Source: Bacteroidales bacterium (lineage in GTDB: Bacteria; Bacteroidota; Bacteroidia; Bacteroidales; UBA932). From it: a stretch of DNA of 58,712 nucleotides. Location: assembly GCA_017615435.1 (NCBI GenBank), contig JAGAAF010000005.1, positions 1 to 58,712 on the forward strand, read 5' to 3'. The translations under genes and the position numbers were made by a program. Of the stretch, positions 26,723 to 36,695 are shown one piece after another. The notes below the pieces were generated by a model, which did not search any database, was not told the origin of the DNA, and was given only the letters and a program-made list of their open reading frames with translations. Within the stretch, counting starts at the first letter, position 1. Each line of letters begins with the position of its first letter.

Positions 26723-29530
26723 ATGAAAGGCATTCTTAGAACGGCCGCGCCGTTTCTCGCCGTCCTGCTGCTGGGAGCTTCCTGCTCGGAAGGCAGCGTT
26801 ACGGTCAGGACTGACGACGGCTCCCGGGTTCGTCTCCAGGCAGAGACCCCGACCATAATCAGAGTCAGCGCAGTACCACGCTGGAGCCGTTTTTCCAGCG
26901 CAAAAAGCCTCTGCGTAGTTCCTCAAAAGACCTTCAAAGAAACAGTCGTTACTAAGGACGGCCAGACCGTGGCCCTATCTACCGGTGTGATCACCGCCAC
27001 GGTCGACCGCAAGACGGGCTTCGTCAGTTTCACGGACAGCACCGGCAACGTTATCCTCAGCGAGAACGGCCGCAGTTTCACCCCAATCAAGGTCGAAGAC
27101 ACAAAGGGCTACACCGTCCGCCAGACTTTCGCCCCGCAGAGCGAGGGTTTCTACGGTCTGGGACAGCACCAGGCCGACGAATGGGACTGGAAAGGCCGCA
27201 ACGAAGAACTCTACCAGTACAACACCAAGATCAGCGTTCCCTTCGTCGTTTCTTCCAAAAAGTACGGCATTCTCTGGGACAGCTACAGTTTCTGCCGCTG
27301 GGGCGATCCAAGGCCCTACGCCCAGCTGGGCGAGGTGTTCACCCTGCGCGACAAAGACGGCGTGAAGGGGGCTCTCACCGGCACCTACATCCCCGCGAGG
27401 GGTGATATTCTGGTGCGCAGGGAGGCCAACCTCGCCCAGGAATACCTGCGTACGCCTCAGTGCGACCTGGTGATGAATGCCCCCGAAGGCTTCGAATTCG
27501 ACGGTTCCCGCGTGATTTACGAAGGCACGCTAGAGCCCTCCGAAAGCGGTATCTTCCGCTTCTACCTTTACTATGCGGGCTATGTAAAAGTCTTCGCCGG
27601 AGAAAGGCAGGTGATGCCGGAAATCTGGCGCACCGCCTGGAACCCCAACGGCCGCAAGTTCGAGCTGCGTATGGAGGCCGGCCAGCAGATGCCGCTGCGC
27701 ATCGAATGGATACCGGACGGCGGGGTGAGCTATTGCGCCCTTCGCGTCCTCTCCCCCGTGGACCCGACGGCCCAGTCGGCTATGTCGTGGTGGGGTGAGA
27801 TGCAGGACCAGATCGACTACTACTTCATCGCCGGCGAAAGCATCGACGGCGTAATCAGCGGTTACCGCACACTCACGGGCAAATCCCCCATCGTCCCGAA
27901 ATGGGCGATGGGCTACTGGCAGAGCCGCGAGCGCTACACCACCCAGGACCAGATAGTCGGCACCCTGGCCGAATTCCGCAAACGCCACATCCCCGTGGAC
28001 AACATAGTTCAGGACTGGCAATACTGGGAGAACGACAAATGGGGCAGCCACGAATTCGACAGCTCCCGCTTCCCCGACCCGAAAAAGATGGTCAAGGACA
28101 TTCACTCCCTTAACGGGCGCTATATGATTTCGGTCTGGCCGAAGTTCTATGTTGGCACCGAGCACTTCGACGAGCTCGATGCGAATGGCTGGATCTACCA
28201 GACTCCGGTGCGCGACAGCGTCGTGGACTGGCTGGGCTACCGGCAGTCGTTCTACGACGCCTACTCCGCCGGAGCCCGCAAACTCTTCTGGAAGCAGATG
28301 AAGGACCATCTCTATGGCCTCGGAGTGGACAGCTGGTGGATGGATGCGAGTGAGCCCAACATCCACGACTGCACCGATATGGACTATCGCAAGGCTATGT
28401 GCGGCCCTACCGCCCTTGGCCCGTCCACAAAATACTTCAACGCGTACGCGCTTATGAACGCGCAGGCTATCTATGAAGGTCAGCGCGCTACCCGCGACGG
28501 ACGCCGCGTCTTTCTTCTCACCCGCAACGGCTTTGCCGGTCTTCAGCGCTACAGCACCGCCAGCTGGAGCGGCGACATAGGCACACGCTGGGAGGATATG
28601 AAGGCGCAGATAAGCGCCGGACTCAACTACAGCATCTCCGGCATCCCCTTCTGGGGACAGGATATCGGCGGTTTCAGCGTGGAAAAACGCTTTATGCAGG
28701 CCCAGACGCTCTTCAATGGCACCGGCCAGGTCACCGAAGATCTGATCGAGTGGCGCGAGATGCAGGCCCGCTGGCACGAATGGGGCGTGTTCTGCCCGCT
28801 CTACCGTGCGCACGGGCAGTGGCCCGAACGTGAACCGTGGAACATCGATGCCGAAGGCAGCCCCACTTACGAAGCCATCCTTGCCGCAGACCGGCTGCGC
28901 TACGAACTTATGCCGTACATCTACACTATGGCCTCTCGCGTGCATTTCGACGACTACACGATTATGCGGCCGCTGGTGATGGATTTCACCGACGATTCGC
29001 GCGCCCGCGCGACCAGCGACGAATATATGTTCGGTGACGCTATCCTCGTCTGCCCGGTCTACACCTACAAAGCCCGCAGCCGTTTCGTCTACCTGCCCGC
29101 CGGCTCGAACTGGTACGACGCTAACAACGACTACCGCTATCTCCGTGGAGGTCAGACGATTATGGCTATGGCCCCCTACGAATACTGCCCGCGCTACTGG
29201 CGCGCCGGCCAGATTGTGCCCACCGGTTCCCCCGTGGAGAGTACCGCGGATGCGCAGGACGATCTCACCATACTTGTCTTTACCGGCGAGAACGCATCCT
29301 ACAGCCTCTACGAAGACGAAGGCACCAACTACAACTACGAAAAAGGCAAATACAGCCGCATCGGTTTTACCTGGAATGAGGCGGCGCACACTTTCTCGGT
29401 CGCGGCACGCGAAGGAAAGTTCAAAGGAATGCCGAAAAAACGTAACTTTACAGTGAAGATAATATCTCCTTCCGGAGTGCGTGAAGCAGCTATCGCTTAC
29501 GACGGTTCTCCGGCAGAATTGACTTTATAA
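26723..29530 (+). CDS. GH31 alpha-xylosidase lipoprotein with PA14 insert
   Basis: A 935-aa glycoside hydrolase family 31 enzyme. The lipoprotein signal ends at Cys21 (LGASC). An N-terminal beta-sandwich is interrupted by a PA14-like domain (about 245-350, with SGIFRFYLYYAGYVKVF). In the TIM barrel the nucleophile is Asp541 (WWMDASEPN) and the predicted acid/base is Asp618 (SWSGDIGTRW). C-terminal beta-domains follow. The PA14-bearing architecture matches Bacteroides xyloglucan alpha-xylosidases, which cleave alpha-1,6-xylose from the non-reducing end; this fits an operon that imports and ferments xylose. Alpha-glucosidase is the alternative. Confidence 0.9.
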   Translation: MKGILRTAAPFLAVLLLGASCSEGSVTVRTDDGSRVRLQAETPTIIRVSAVPRWSRFSSAKSLCVVPQKTFKETVVTKDGQTVALSTGVITATVDRKTGFVSFTDSTGNVILSENGRSFTPIKVEDTKGYTVRQTFAPQSEGFYGLGQHQADEWDWKGRNEELYQYNTKISVPFVVSSKKYGILWDSYSFCRWGDPRPYAQLGEVFTLRDKDGVKGALTGTYIPARGDILVRREANLAQEYLRTPQCDLVMNAPEGFEFDGSRVIYEGTLEPSESGIFRFYLYYAGYVKVFAGERQVMPEIWRTAWNPNGRKFELRMEAGQQMPLRIEWIPDGGVSYCALRVLSPVDPTAQSAMSWWGEMQDQIDYYFIAGESIDGVISGYRTLTGKSPIVPKWAMGYWQSRERYTTQDQIVGTLAEFRKRHIPVDNIVQDWQYWENDKWGSHEFDSSRFPDPKKMVKDIHSLNGRYMISVWPKFYVGTEHFDELDANGWIYQTPVRDSVVDWLGYRQSFYDAYSAGARKLFWKQMKDHLYGLGVDSWWMDASEPNIHDCTDMDYRKAMCGPTALGPSTKYFNAYALMNAQAIYEGQRATRDGRRVFLLTRNGFAGLQRYSTASWSGDIGTRWEDMKAQISAGLNYSISGIPFWGQDIGGFSVEKRFMQAQTLFNGTGQVTEDLIEWREMQARWHEWGVFCPLYRAHGQWPEREPWNIDAEGSPTYEAILAADRLRYELMPYIYTMASRVHFDDYTIMRPLVMDFTDDSRARATSDEYMFGDAILVCPVYTYKARSRFVYLPAGSNWYDANNDYRYLRGGQTIMAMAPYEYCPRYWRAGQIVPTGSPVESTADAQDDLTILVFTGENASYSLYEDEGTNYNYEKGKYSRIGFTWNEAAHTFSVAAREGKFKGMPKKRNFTVKIISPSGVREAAIAYDGSPAELTL

Positions 29531-29536
29531 CCGCAT

Positions 29537-30946
29537 ATGAAACGCATACTTTTCGCAGCCGCGCTGCTGCTTCTTTCATTCAGCGCATCTGCAAAGCTCT
29601 CGGTAAAGGAGCCCTGCAGCGACGGAATGGTCCTTCAGCAGAAGACAGAGGCAGTGGTCTGGGGCCACGCAGCACCCTCTATGGTCATCAGGGTAACCCC
29701 GAGCTGGGACGACAAGACCTACGAAGCCACTACCGACAAAAAGGGCGTCTGGAAAGTGAAGGTTCTCACCCCCGAAGCCTCCTACACGAAACACAGCATC
29801 ACCGTCAAGGGCGACGGCGGCACTCTCACCATCAACGACGTGCTTGTCGGCGAAGTTTGGATCGCGAGCGGACAGTCCAATATGGAAATGCCCGTGCGCG
29901 GCTACTTCAACTGCCCCGTCGAAGGTTCTGCAGAGATAATCGCGAACGCTAAACTTCAGGACAAGGTCAGGATGTTCTCCGTGGCGCAGGACCAGTCCGA
30001 CGAGCCGTTGGACGATGTGCGCAAGCATAGCGGCTGGCAGAAGGCCGATCCCAGGGGCATACTCTGGATGAGCGCAACCGCGTTCTTCTTCGCCCGTCAG
30101 CTCAATGCCGTCCTCGACATCCCCGTCGGCATAGTCGCCTTCCCTTACGGAGGCACACGTGTGGAGAGTTGGCTTCCCAAGGAAATCCTCCAGGAATTCG
30201 GCGAGCCGCTCGAAAGAATTGAGAATAACCACTACCACAATCCGTTCAGGATGTACAATTCGATGCAGCGTCCTATGCAGGGCTACACTGCGAAGGGCTT
30301 CATCTGGTATCAGGGCTGCTCCAACGTGGGCCACGACGACGTGCTCGTGGAGAGGATGACCGCTTTGGTTGAGCGCTGGCGCGAAGACTGGGGCGACAAA
30401 GACGCCGCGATGCCGTTCTATCAGTGCGAAATAGCTCCCTGGGAAGGTTACGGCGGCAGCGCTCCCGCATTCAGGTACGCGCAGCACGAAGCGGCTGCGG
30501 CCATCCCCAACGGCGGGATAGTCGTTACCAACGACCTCGTCTACCCTTATGAGACAAAGCAGATCCACCCCTGCCAGAAGAGGCAGGTGGGCGAAAGGCT
30601 CGCCTATCTCGCGCTCAACCGCGACTACGGCTTCGAGACCATAGCCTGCTATTCGCCCGAGGTGCTCGAAGTTACAGCCGATGGCGGCGAGGTGGTGATA
30701 CGTTTCAGCAACTGCTCGAACGGTGTTGACCGTGAAAGGGGCATTGAAGGCCTTGAAATCTGCGGCCCGGACGGAGTGTTTTACCCCGTCACAGAATTAT
30801 GGTGCGAGTGGGGCGGCCTGCTTCACATCTCCTGCCCCGATGTGCCCGAACCCCGCGAGGTACGCTACGGCTGGGGAGATTTCGTTCCCGGCAACCTGCA
30901 CAACACTGAAGGACTTCCCTTCTCGCCTTTCGACGTTAAACTGTAA
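29537..30946 (+). CDS. Sialate O-acetylesterase-type SGNH esterase (CE20-like)
   Basis: A 469-aa secreted esterase: type I signal peptide about 1-19 (FSASA), an N-terminal beta-domain, then the SGNH fold with catalytic Ser114 in GQSNME, the block GGTRVESW, the Gly/Asn-type segment WYQGCSN and His344 in QIHP. Most relatives have Asp two residues before this His (DIHP); here it is Gln. CE20 enzymes of this family deacetylate xyloglucan, which fits the neighbouring alpha-xylosidase. It sits 6 nt after GH31 and 6 nt before the symporter. Substrate is inferred from context. Confidence 0.83.
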   Translation: MKRILFAAALLLLSFSASAKLSVKEPCSDGMVLQQKTEAVVWGHAAPSMVIRVTPSWDDKTYEATTDKKGVWKVKVLTPEASYTKHSITVKGDGGTLTINDVLVGEVWIASGQSNMEMPVRGYFNCPVEGSAEIIANAKLQDKVRMFSVAQDQSDEPLDDVRKHSGWQKADPRGILWMSATAFFFARQLNAVLDIPVGIVAFPYGGTRVESWLPKEILQEFGEPLERIENNHYHNPFRMYNSMQRPMQGYTAKGFIWYQGCSNVGHDDVLVERMTALVERWREDWGDKDAAMPFYQCEIAPWEGYGGSAPAFRYAQHEAAAAIPNGGIVVTNDLVYPYETKQIHPCQKRQVGERLAYLALNRDYGFETIACYSPEVLEVTADGGEVVIRFSNCSNGVDRERGIEGLEICGPDGVFYPVTELWCEWGGLLHISCPDVPEPREVRYGWGDFVPGNLHNTEGLPFSPFDVKL

Positions 30947-30952
30947 GCATTT

Positions 30953-32359
30953 ATGGCAGAAAAAGGTTCAAAGGCATATCTGTTCGGGATAGTCCTGATA
31001 GCCGTCCTAGGCGGCCTGCTGTTCGGATACGACACGGCCGTCATTTCGGGCGCTGAGCGTGGCCTCCAGGCATTCTTTTCCAGCGCTTCCGATTTCACAT
31101 ACACGGACTTCCTCCACGGTTTCACTTCTTCCAGCGCACTGATAGGATGCATTATAGGCAGCGCCATCTCCGGACTTCTGGCCGGCCGTCTGGGCCGCAA
31201 ACGCTCGCTTTTCATCGCCGGCATCTGCTTCTTCCTGAGCGCCGCCGGTTCATACTATCCGGAATTCATCTTCTTCGAGAAGGGAGTCGCTACCAAGTCC
31301 CTCTGGATTGCGTTCAACCTTTACCGTGTCCTTGGAGGTATCGGAGTGGGTATGGCATCCGCCATCTGCCCTATGTACATAGCCGAGGTAGCGCCCGCTA
31401 ACAAGCGCGGCAAGCTCGTCTCCTGGAACCAGTTCGCGATTATCTTCGGCCAACTTGTCGTGTACTTCGTGAACTTCCTCATCCTTCAGTCGCACAAGAA
31501 CGACCCTGCAGTTATCGAATGGACAAACCAGATAGGCTGGCGCTTGATGTTCGGTTCTGAATGCGTCCCGGCCGGTCTTTTCACCCTGCTGATACTGTTC
31601 GTACCTGAAACGCCCCGATATCTCGTTATGTCCGGCCGTGAGGACAAAGCGCTCGACGTGCTCACCCGCATCAACGGCAGCGCACTCGCTTCGCAGATTC
31701 TTTCCGATATCAAGAATACCGTGGTCGAGAAGAAGGAAAAACTTCTTGCCTACGGCTTCATCGTCATCTTCATCGGCTGTATGCTCAGCGTGTTCCAGCA
31801 GTTCGTGGGAATCAACGCCGTACTCTACTTCGCCCCGCGCATCTTCGATTCGATGGGTATGGGCAACCCGATGACGCAGACCGTGCTGATGGGTGTGGTG
31901 AACATAACCTTCACGCTGGTCGCGATCTTCACGGTGGAGAAGCTCGGACGCAAGCCTCTGCTCATCACCGGTTCACTTGGAATGGCCCTGGGAGCCCTTG
32001 GAGTGGCCCTCGCGGACGCTGTGCCCGGTCTGCCCGGTATTGTCGGCGTGGTCAGCGTTATGGTCTACTCCGCTTCGTTTATGTTCAGCTGGGGTCCCAT
32101 CTGCTGGGTGCTCATTTCTGAGATCTTCCCCAACACCATACGCGGCGCCGCAGTCGCAATCGCCGTGGCATTCCAGTGGATTTCAAACTTTATCGTGAGT
32201 TCCACCTTCGTGCCGCTCTACACCTGGAGTCCGGCGTTCACCTACGGTCTCTACTGCGCGATGTGCCTTATCGCCGCATTCTTCGTGTGGAAACTTGTCC
32301 CTGAGACGAAGGGCAAGACCCTCGAGGATATGACCGCCCTCTGGAAAAACAGGAAATAA
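30953..32359 (+). CDS. xylE: D-xylose/proton symporter (MFS sugar porter)
   Basis: A 468-aa major facilitator with 12 predicted TM helices. Sugar-porter signatures are present: GGLLFGYDTAVISGA in TM1, GRLGRKRS between TM2 and TM3, FVPETPRYL before the central loop, QQFVGINAVLYFAP in TM7, EKLGRKPLL, and the C-terminal VPETKGKTLE. The sugar is inferred to be xylose from the operon. It shares one base with xylB (TAATG). Confidence 0.92.
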   Translation: MAEKGSKAYLFGIVLIAVLGGLLFGYDTAVISGAERGLQAFFSSASDFTYTDFLHGFTSSSALIGCIIGSAISGLLAGRLGRKRSLFIAGICFFLSAAGSYYPEFIFFEKGVATKSLWIAFNLYRVLGGIGVGMASAICPMYIAEVAPANKRGKLVSWNQFAIIFGQLVVYFVNFLILQSHKNDPAVIEWTNQIGWRLMFGSECVPAGLFTLLILFVPETPRYLVMSGREDKALDVLTRINGSALASQILSDIKNTVVEKKEKLLAYGFIVIFIGCMLSVFQQFVGINAVLYFAPRIFDSMGMGNPMTQTVLMGVVNITFTLVAIFTVEKLGRKPLLITGSLGMALGALGVALADAVPGLPGIVGVVSVMVYSASFMFSWGPICWVLISEIFPNTIRGAAVAIAVAFQWISNFIVSSTFVPLYTWSPAFTYGLYCAMCLIAAFFVWKLVPETKGKTLEDMTALWKNRK

Positions 32360-33843
32360 TGTACTCTTTAGGAATAGACATAGGATCTTCATCCGTAAAG
32401 GTTTCGCTCCTGGACATCCAGTCCGGAAAGTGCGTCGCCGCAGCCACCAACCCCAAGAAAGAAGCGCCGATTACGGCCGTCCGAAAGGGCTGGGCCGAGC
32501 AGTCCCCCGATATGTGGTGGATCTTCATCCAGCAAGGCATCGCGGAGATTGCAGCTCTTGGCTACTCAATGTTCGACGTGAAGTGCATAGGCATTACCTA
32601 TCAGATGCACGGACTTGTGGCCGTAGACGCTAAAGGCAGGCCCGTACGCGACTCCATCATCTGGTGCGATTCGCGCGCCGTGGAACTCGGTGCTCGTGCG
32701 TTCGCGGAAATAGGCCCGGCAAAGTGCCTGGAGCATCTTCTGGGCTCCCCCGGCAACTTCACTGCGAGCAAACTCGCCTGGGTCAAGGAGCACGAGCCTT
32801 CAGTCTTTGAGAAGATCGCCAGGTTTATGCTACCCGGCGACTATATCGCATACAAGCTTTCCGGTCATTTCGCGACCACGGAGACCGGTCTTTCGGAGCA
32901 GACGCTCTGGGACTTCAAGGAAGGCCGCAGGGCGGATTTCGTGGCGGATTACTATGGATTCAGCACCTCGTTGATCCCCGAGACAGTGCCGTCGATAGGC
33001 GTTCAAGCCTACACCAATGCCGATATCCAGGCCCTTCTGGGAATACCCGAAGGCACTCCTATCTCCTACCGCGCAGGCGACCAGCCTAACAACGCTTTCT
33101 CCCTGAACGTCCTGCGTCCGGGCGAGATCGCGGCCACGGGCGGCACCAGCGGTGTGGTCTACGGAGTCACGGATGTACCCAAGGCCGATCCCTTCTCGAG
33201 GGTCAATACTTTCCTTCATGTTAATCATAGCGCGGAAGCTCCGCGACTCGGAGTGCTTCTGTGCATCAACGGCACCGGAATCCTGAATTCCTGGATCCAC
33301 CGCAATATCTGTCCGGAACTTTCATACCCGCAGATGAACGAACTCGCCGCGACGGCCCCCGCCGGGAGCGACGGCCTGACGATACTGCCTTTCGGCAACG
33401 GAGCCGAAAGGGTGCTCGAAGGCCGGAGCATAGGCGCGGCCCTTGGCGGCGTGGATCTCGTGCGCCATTCCCGTGCACATATTCTTAGAGCATCCCAGGA
33501 AGGTATCGCGTTCTCATTCCTCTATGGAATCGACGTTATGCGCGGCCTCGGCCTCAACCCGGCAGTGATACGCGCGGGCAAGGCGAACCTCTTCCTCAGT
33601 CCGCTCTTCCGCGACACTCTCGCGACCGTCTGCGGCAGCACGATCGAACTGCTGGACACGGACGGTTCGCTGGGCGCCGCGCGCGGAGCCGCTCTCGGAG
33701 CAGGATACTACAAAACTCCGGAGGAGGCGTTCTCAACCCTCGCAGTTGTCGGCAGAACCGAGCCTAATGCCAGCTGGAAACAGGCTTTGGACGAGGCATA
33801 CGCCCGCTGGAAAGCAAATCTTGAATCAATATTAACACAATAA
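32359..33843 (+). CDS. xylB: Xylulokinase
   Basis: A 494-aa FGGY kinase phosphorylating D-xylulose to xylulose 5-phosphate. N-terminal phosphate loop [15 protein letters not shown], the substrate segment YQMHGLV with catalytic Asp in the FGGY core ([10 protein letters not shown]), the ATP-binding [11 protein letters not shown], and a C-terminal [15 protein letters not shown]. Full length. It overlaps the symporter by one base and precedes xylA by 2 nt. Confidence 0.95.
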   Translation: MYSLGIDIGSSSVKVSLLDIQSGKCVAAATNPKKEAPITAVRKGWAEQSPDMWWIFIQQGIAEIAALGYSMFDVKCIGITYQMHGLVAVDAKGRPVRDSIIWCDSRAVELGARAFAEIGPAKCLEHLLGSPGNFTASKLAWVKEHEPSVFEKIARFMLPGDYIAYKLSGHFATTETGLSEQTLWDFKEGRRADFVADYYGFSTSLIPETVPSIGVQAYTNADIQALLGIPEGTPISYRAGDQPNNAFSLNVLRPGEIAATGGTSGVVYGVTDVPKADPFSRVNTFLHVNHSAEAPRLGVLLCINGTGILNSWIHRNICPELSYPQMNELAATAPAGSDGLTILPFGNGAERVLEGRSIGAALGGVDLVRHSRAHILRASQEGIAFSFLYGIDVMRGLGLNPAVIRAGKANLFLSPLFRDTLATVCGSTIELLDTDGSLGAARGAALGAGYYKTPEEAFSTLAVVGRTEPNASWKQALDEAYARWKANLESILTQ

Positions 33844-33845
33844 TT

Positions 33846-35159
33846 ATGGCACTTAAAGAATACTTCCCCGAAGTCGGCCCCGTCCGCTTCGAAGGCAAAG
33901 AAAGCCGCAATCCCCTCGCCTTCCGTTATTATGAACCCGAGAAGGTGGTCGCCGGCAAAAAAATGAAAGACTGGCTCAAGTTCGCTATGGCCTGGTGGCA
34001 TACTCTCTGCGCAGAGGGCGCCGACCAGTTCGGCGGAGGTACGAAGAGCTTCCCCTGGAACGAAGGAGCGACCGCGCTCGAAAGGGCGAAGAAGAAAGCC
34101 GACGCCGGCTTCGAGATTATGCAGAAACTGGGCATCGGTTACTACTGCTTCCACGATGTGGACATAATCGACCCGTCCGACGATCCCGCAGAGTATGAGG
34201 CCAACCTCAAGGCCATAGTCGCCTATCTCAAGCAGAAGCAGGCCGAGACCGGCATCAAACTCCTCTGGGGCACGGCCAATGTCTTCTCACACAAACGCTA
34301 TATGAACGGCGCCAGCACCAACCCGGATTTCGACGCCGCAGCACGCGCTATGCTTCAGATCAAGAACGCCATCGACGCCACCATCGAACTCGGCGGCGAG
34401 TGCTATGTGTTCTGGGGCGGCCGCGAAGGCTATATGAGCCTGCTTAACACCGATATGAAGAGGGAGAAGGAGCATATGGCTACGATGCTCAGGATGGCCC
34501 GCGACTACGCCCGCGGCAAGGGATTCAAGGGCACCTTCCTCATCGAGCCCAAGCCTATGGAGCCCACCAAGCACCAGTACGACGCCGACACGGAGACCGT
34601 CATCGGATTCCTGCGCGCCCACGGCCTGGACAAGGACTTCAAGGTCAATATCGAAGTGAACCACGCCACCCTCGCCGGCCACACCTTCGAGCACGAGCTC
34701 CAGTGCGCTTCCGACGCCGGCCTTCTCGGCTCGATCGACGCGAACCGCGGCGACTACCAGAACGGCTGGGACACGGACCAGTTCCCTATCGACATCTATG
34801 AGCTCGTTCAGGCTATGCTCGTGATCATCCGCAACGGCGGCCTCGTGGGCGGCACCAACTTCGACGCCAAGACCCGCCGCAACAGTACGGACCTGCAGGA
34901 TATCCTCATCGCCCACGTGGCAGGTATGGACGCTATGGCACGCGCCCTGCTCGTTGCAGCCGACATCCTCGAGAAATCACCGATCCCCGCTATGCTCAAG
35001 GAGCGCTACGCCTCCTACGACGCGGGCATAGGCAAAGACTTCGAGGACGGCAAGCTCACCCTCGAGCAGGCCGCCGACTACGCCCGTAAAAACGGCGAGC
35101 CCCGCCAGACCTCCGGCCAGCAGGAACTCTACGAAGCGATAGTGAATATGTATATCTAA
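33846..35159 (+). CDS. xylA: Xylose isomerase
   Basis: A 437-aa class II xylose isomerase converting D-xylose to D-xylulose. Catalytic His in YYCFHDVD, metal ligands in [15 protein letters not shown] and in the later [10 protein letters not shown], plus [17 protein letters not shown] near the C-terminus. The N-terminus is of the longer class II type. Last gene of the operon, directly followed by a strong intrinsic terminator at 35161-35189. Confidence 0.97.
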   Translation: MALKEYFPEVGPVRFEGKESRNPLAFRYYEPEKVVAGKKMKDWLKFAMAWWHTLCAEGADQFGGGTKSFPWNEGATALERAKKKADAGFEIMQKLGIGYYCFHDVDIIDPSDDPAEYEANLKAIVAYLKQKQAETGIKLLWGTANVFSHKRYMNGASTNPDFDAAARAMLQIKNAIDATIELGGECYVFWGGREGYMSLLNTDMKREKEHMATMLRMARDYARGKGFKGTFLIEPKPMEPTKHQYDADTETVIGFLRAHGLDKDFKVNIEVNHATLAGHTFEHELQCASDAGLLGSIDANRGDYQNGWDTDQFPIDIYELVQAMLVIIRNGGLVGGTNFDAKTRRNSTDLQDILIAHVAGMDAMARALLVAADILEKSPIPAMLKERYASYDAGIGKDFEDGKLTLEQAADYARKNGEPRQTSGQQELYEAIVNMYI

Positions 35160-35160
35160 A

Positions 35161-35189
35161 AAAGATGCCCGGTAGCCGGGCATCTTTTC
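35161..35189 (+). terminator. Intrinsic terminator of the xylose operon
   Basis: Stem AAAAGATGCCCGG / CCGGGCATCTTTT with loop TAG: 13 bp, ending in a T-run. It begins two bases after the xylA stop codon. Confidence 0.93.
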
Positions 35190-35203
35190 TCCCCTTCCCG
35201 TCA

Positions 35204-35237
35204 TGCCCGACCCCGATCGGGCATCTTTTTCTTTTCG
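35204..35237 (+). terminator. Second terminator-like hairpin
   Basis: ATGCCCGA / TCGGGCAT around loop CCCCGA, followed by CTTTTTCTTTT. The stem resembles the xylA terminator (shared GATGCCCG core), as though duplicated or part of a dispersed palindromic repeat. Confidence 0.65.
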
Positions 35238-35281
35238 TCATCCCCGACCTAGTCATCCCCGACCTGATCGGGGATCTTGAC
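35238..35281. repeat. REP-like palindromic repeat
   Basis: GTCATCCCCGACCT occurs twice, 17 bp apart, and the second copy folds with GATCGGGGAT (ATCCCCGA / TCGGGGAT). This type of element is dispersed in many Bacteroidota genomes; dispersal here is assumed, not tested. Confidence 0.5.
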
Positions 35282-35417
35282 TCTCATCGGCTCTTCCGTC
35301 CCCGAATGGCAAACACCTCATCGCTTGTCTACCTACCCGTCCACAGGAAATGTCGCAGACGCCGTGGACAAAGTGGACACTTTTCCGTGCTTCATCTCTG
35401 TTCCATTTTTCTTGTAG

Positions 35418-35448
35418 TTTGACCTCATAATTTATTTTTTTACATTTG
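35418..35448 (+). promoter_or_regulatory. Promoter of the frameshifted lipoprotein gene (TTTG-N19-TACATTTG)
   Basis: TTTG at 35418-35421 and TACATTTG at 35441-35448, exactly 19 nt apart, matching the Bacteroidota consensus. A 40-nt leader follows to the ATG at 35489. Confidence 0.8.
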
Positions 35449-35488
35449 CATAAGTAGTATTGATATCCGTTATTTAATAGCCAACCAT

Positions 35489-36170
35489 ATGAAAAATCAA
35501 AAGACTACGGAACTAATCCTTTCGCTTCTTTTCTATTTGGTGTTTGGAAGTTGTAGTAATTTTGCTCAGGCGCAACAAAAAACACCCATAATTGACACTA
35601 AAGCTGCGGCCACCTTGTCTACATCATTATTCTCGCTTGGTGTTAATATCTCATTAAATGGTGGTGATTATATTTACAATATGGATAGTACTCTTGTCGC
35701 ATCCGTAGGTAAAGGTGAGTTTGCAGATTTCACCCGTAGCGTTCTCGACTGTATTAAATTCGAGTATTCTAACCCAGAATGCCTTGGCCCTATCATTATT
35801 ACTTATTCCGGCTCAGAGTGTTATGTATACAGTTTTTTCAACGGCATCTGTATTCAATGAAAATCGGACCTCAGAGAGAGAATTGGCAAAGGGCATTTGC
35901 TCTGATAAGTTGATTCCCAATTTCTATAGATTGGCAGATGCATTGGAAATGAATGGTCCCAATTACATTGGCCTGGGTATCGCCTATAAGACAAAAGACT
36001 TTACAGATAAATATGATTTGGGTGATTGGCATTCTTTGATAATCATTTCCCCTAAAGACAATATTCGTCAACTAGCCTCATATGAGATAACTGACAATCA
36101 GTTTTTAGCGAATTGTTTCATTCTTCTGCACAAGTCAACACAAGGGAAAAGGATTGAACTTCAATTCTAG
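35489..36170 (+). pseudogene. Frameshifted small lipoprotein gene, function unknown
   Basis: Two overlapping frames make one protein of about 226 aa. The first (35489-35860, 123 aa) begins with a lipoprotein-like signal (Cys22 in VFGSC) and ends in GICIQ. The second continues smoothly from about 35840 to 36170. The switch is at a run of six T (35834-35839): removing one T joins YVYSF to STASVFNENR and leaves no stop until 36170. This could be a sequencing or assembly error, phase variation or true inactivation. GC is much lower than in the flanking operons, suggesting transfer. No recognised family. Confidence 0.7.
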
Positions 36171-36254
36171 GCAATAATAACACCTTAGACTAGTTATTTA
36201 TTCGAGATTCTATTATTGTTGATGTACTAATAGACTGGGAAACGAAATCGAGTT

Positions 36255-36650
36255 ATGAAGAAGGGATTAGTATTCTTTTTGGGAGTTCTCCTTGGCATCG
36301 CTCTTACTATAGGAGCCGCTTTTGTTGCCAATAAACTTGGGCTTGGCGATGAGGAACTCAAAATGTTTGACAAACCCGGCAAGGTTATGCCAATCAAGAG
36401 TTTTACCATCATACAGACTCAGCCTAATGGCTATGCCCTCGCCTCTTATATGAACAATGAGTACGATCTCCTTGGCGCAGTAACGAACGTAGTTCTACTT
36501 ATCCCTAATAATACAAATGCTAGTTTGTATGATTGGCTACAAGTTGATGTACCCAAGAAGAAGTGCGTAAGGCAGGTGGGCACATACAGGTATAAAACCA
36601 AAGATGGCACGATGAGGACTGTTCCTGCTGTAAAAGTGTTTGATAAATAA
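36255..36650 (+). CDS. Hypothetical protein with one N-terminal membrane anchor
   Basis: A 131-aa protein with an uncleaved-looking TM helix (about 4-26, LVFFLGVLLGIALTIGAAFVA) shortened here to its description: hydrophobic, Gly-rich, no lipobox. A small soluble domain with several beta-strand-like stretches ends in YRYKTKDGT..KVFDK. Not recognised. Low GC like its neighbour at 35489; the 84-bp gap between them shows no good -7 box. Confidence 0.6.
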   Translation: MKKGLVFFLGVLLGIALTIGAAFVANKLGLGDEELKMFDKPGKVMPIKSFTIIQTQPNGYALASYMNNEYDLLGAVTNVVLLIPNNTNASLYDWLQVDVPKKKCVRQVGTYRYKTKDGTMRTVPAVKVFDK

Positions 36651-36695
36651 TGACACTAATGTCTATCAAAGTCAAGAAGCACGAATTAGCGACAT

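Larger units (their letters stand above)
35160..35488. other. Noncoding stretch after xylA with palindromes
   Basis: No gene is supported here. It holds the xylA terminator, a second terminator-like hairpin, a palindromic repeat (35238-35281) and the promoter at 35418-35448. The piece 35290-35415 shows nothing I can assign; it contains GTCCAC/GTGGAC inverted pieces (around 35339 and 35363) that may be remnant mobile-element sequence. Confidence 0.6.

Noticed and set aside
27530..29389. Long minus-strand open frame (619 aa) inside the GH31 gene
   Set aside because: It mirrors the high-GC codon use of a clear GH31 enzyme, and the composition is not protein-like. The same applies to plus-strand frames at 11058-12665 and 13214-14815 inside the barrel and TPR genes.
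35165..35422. 85-aa plus-strand frame after xylA
   Set aside because: Begins inside the xylA terminator and reads through palindromic repeats.
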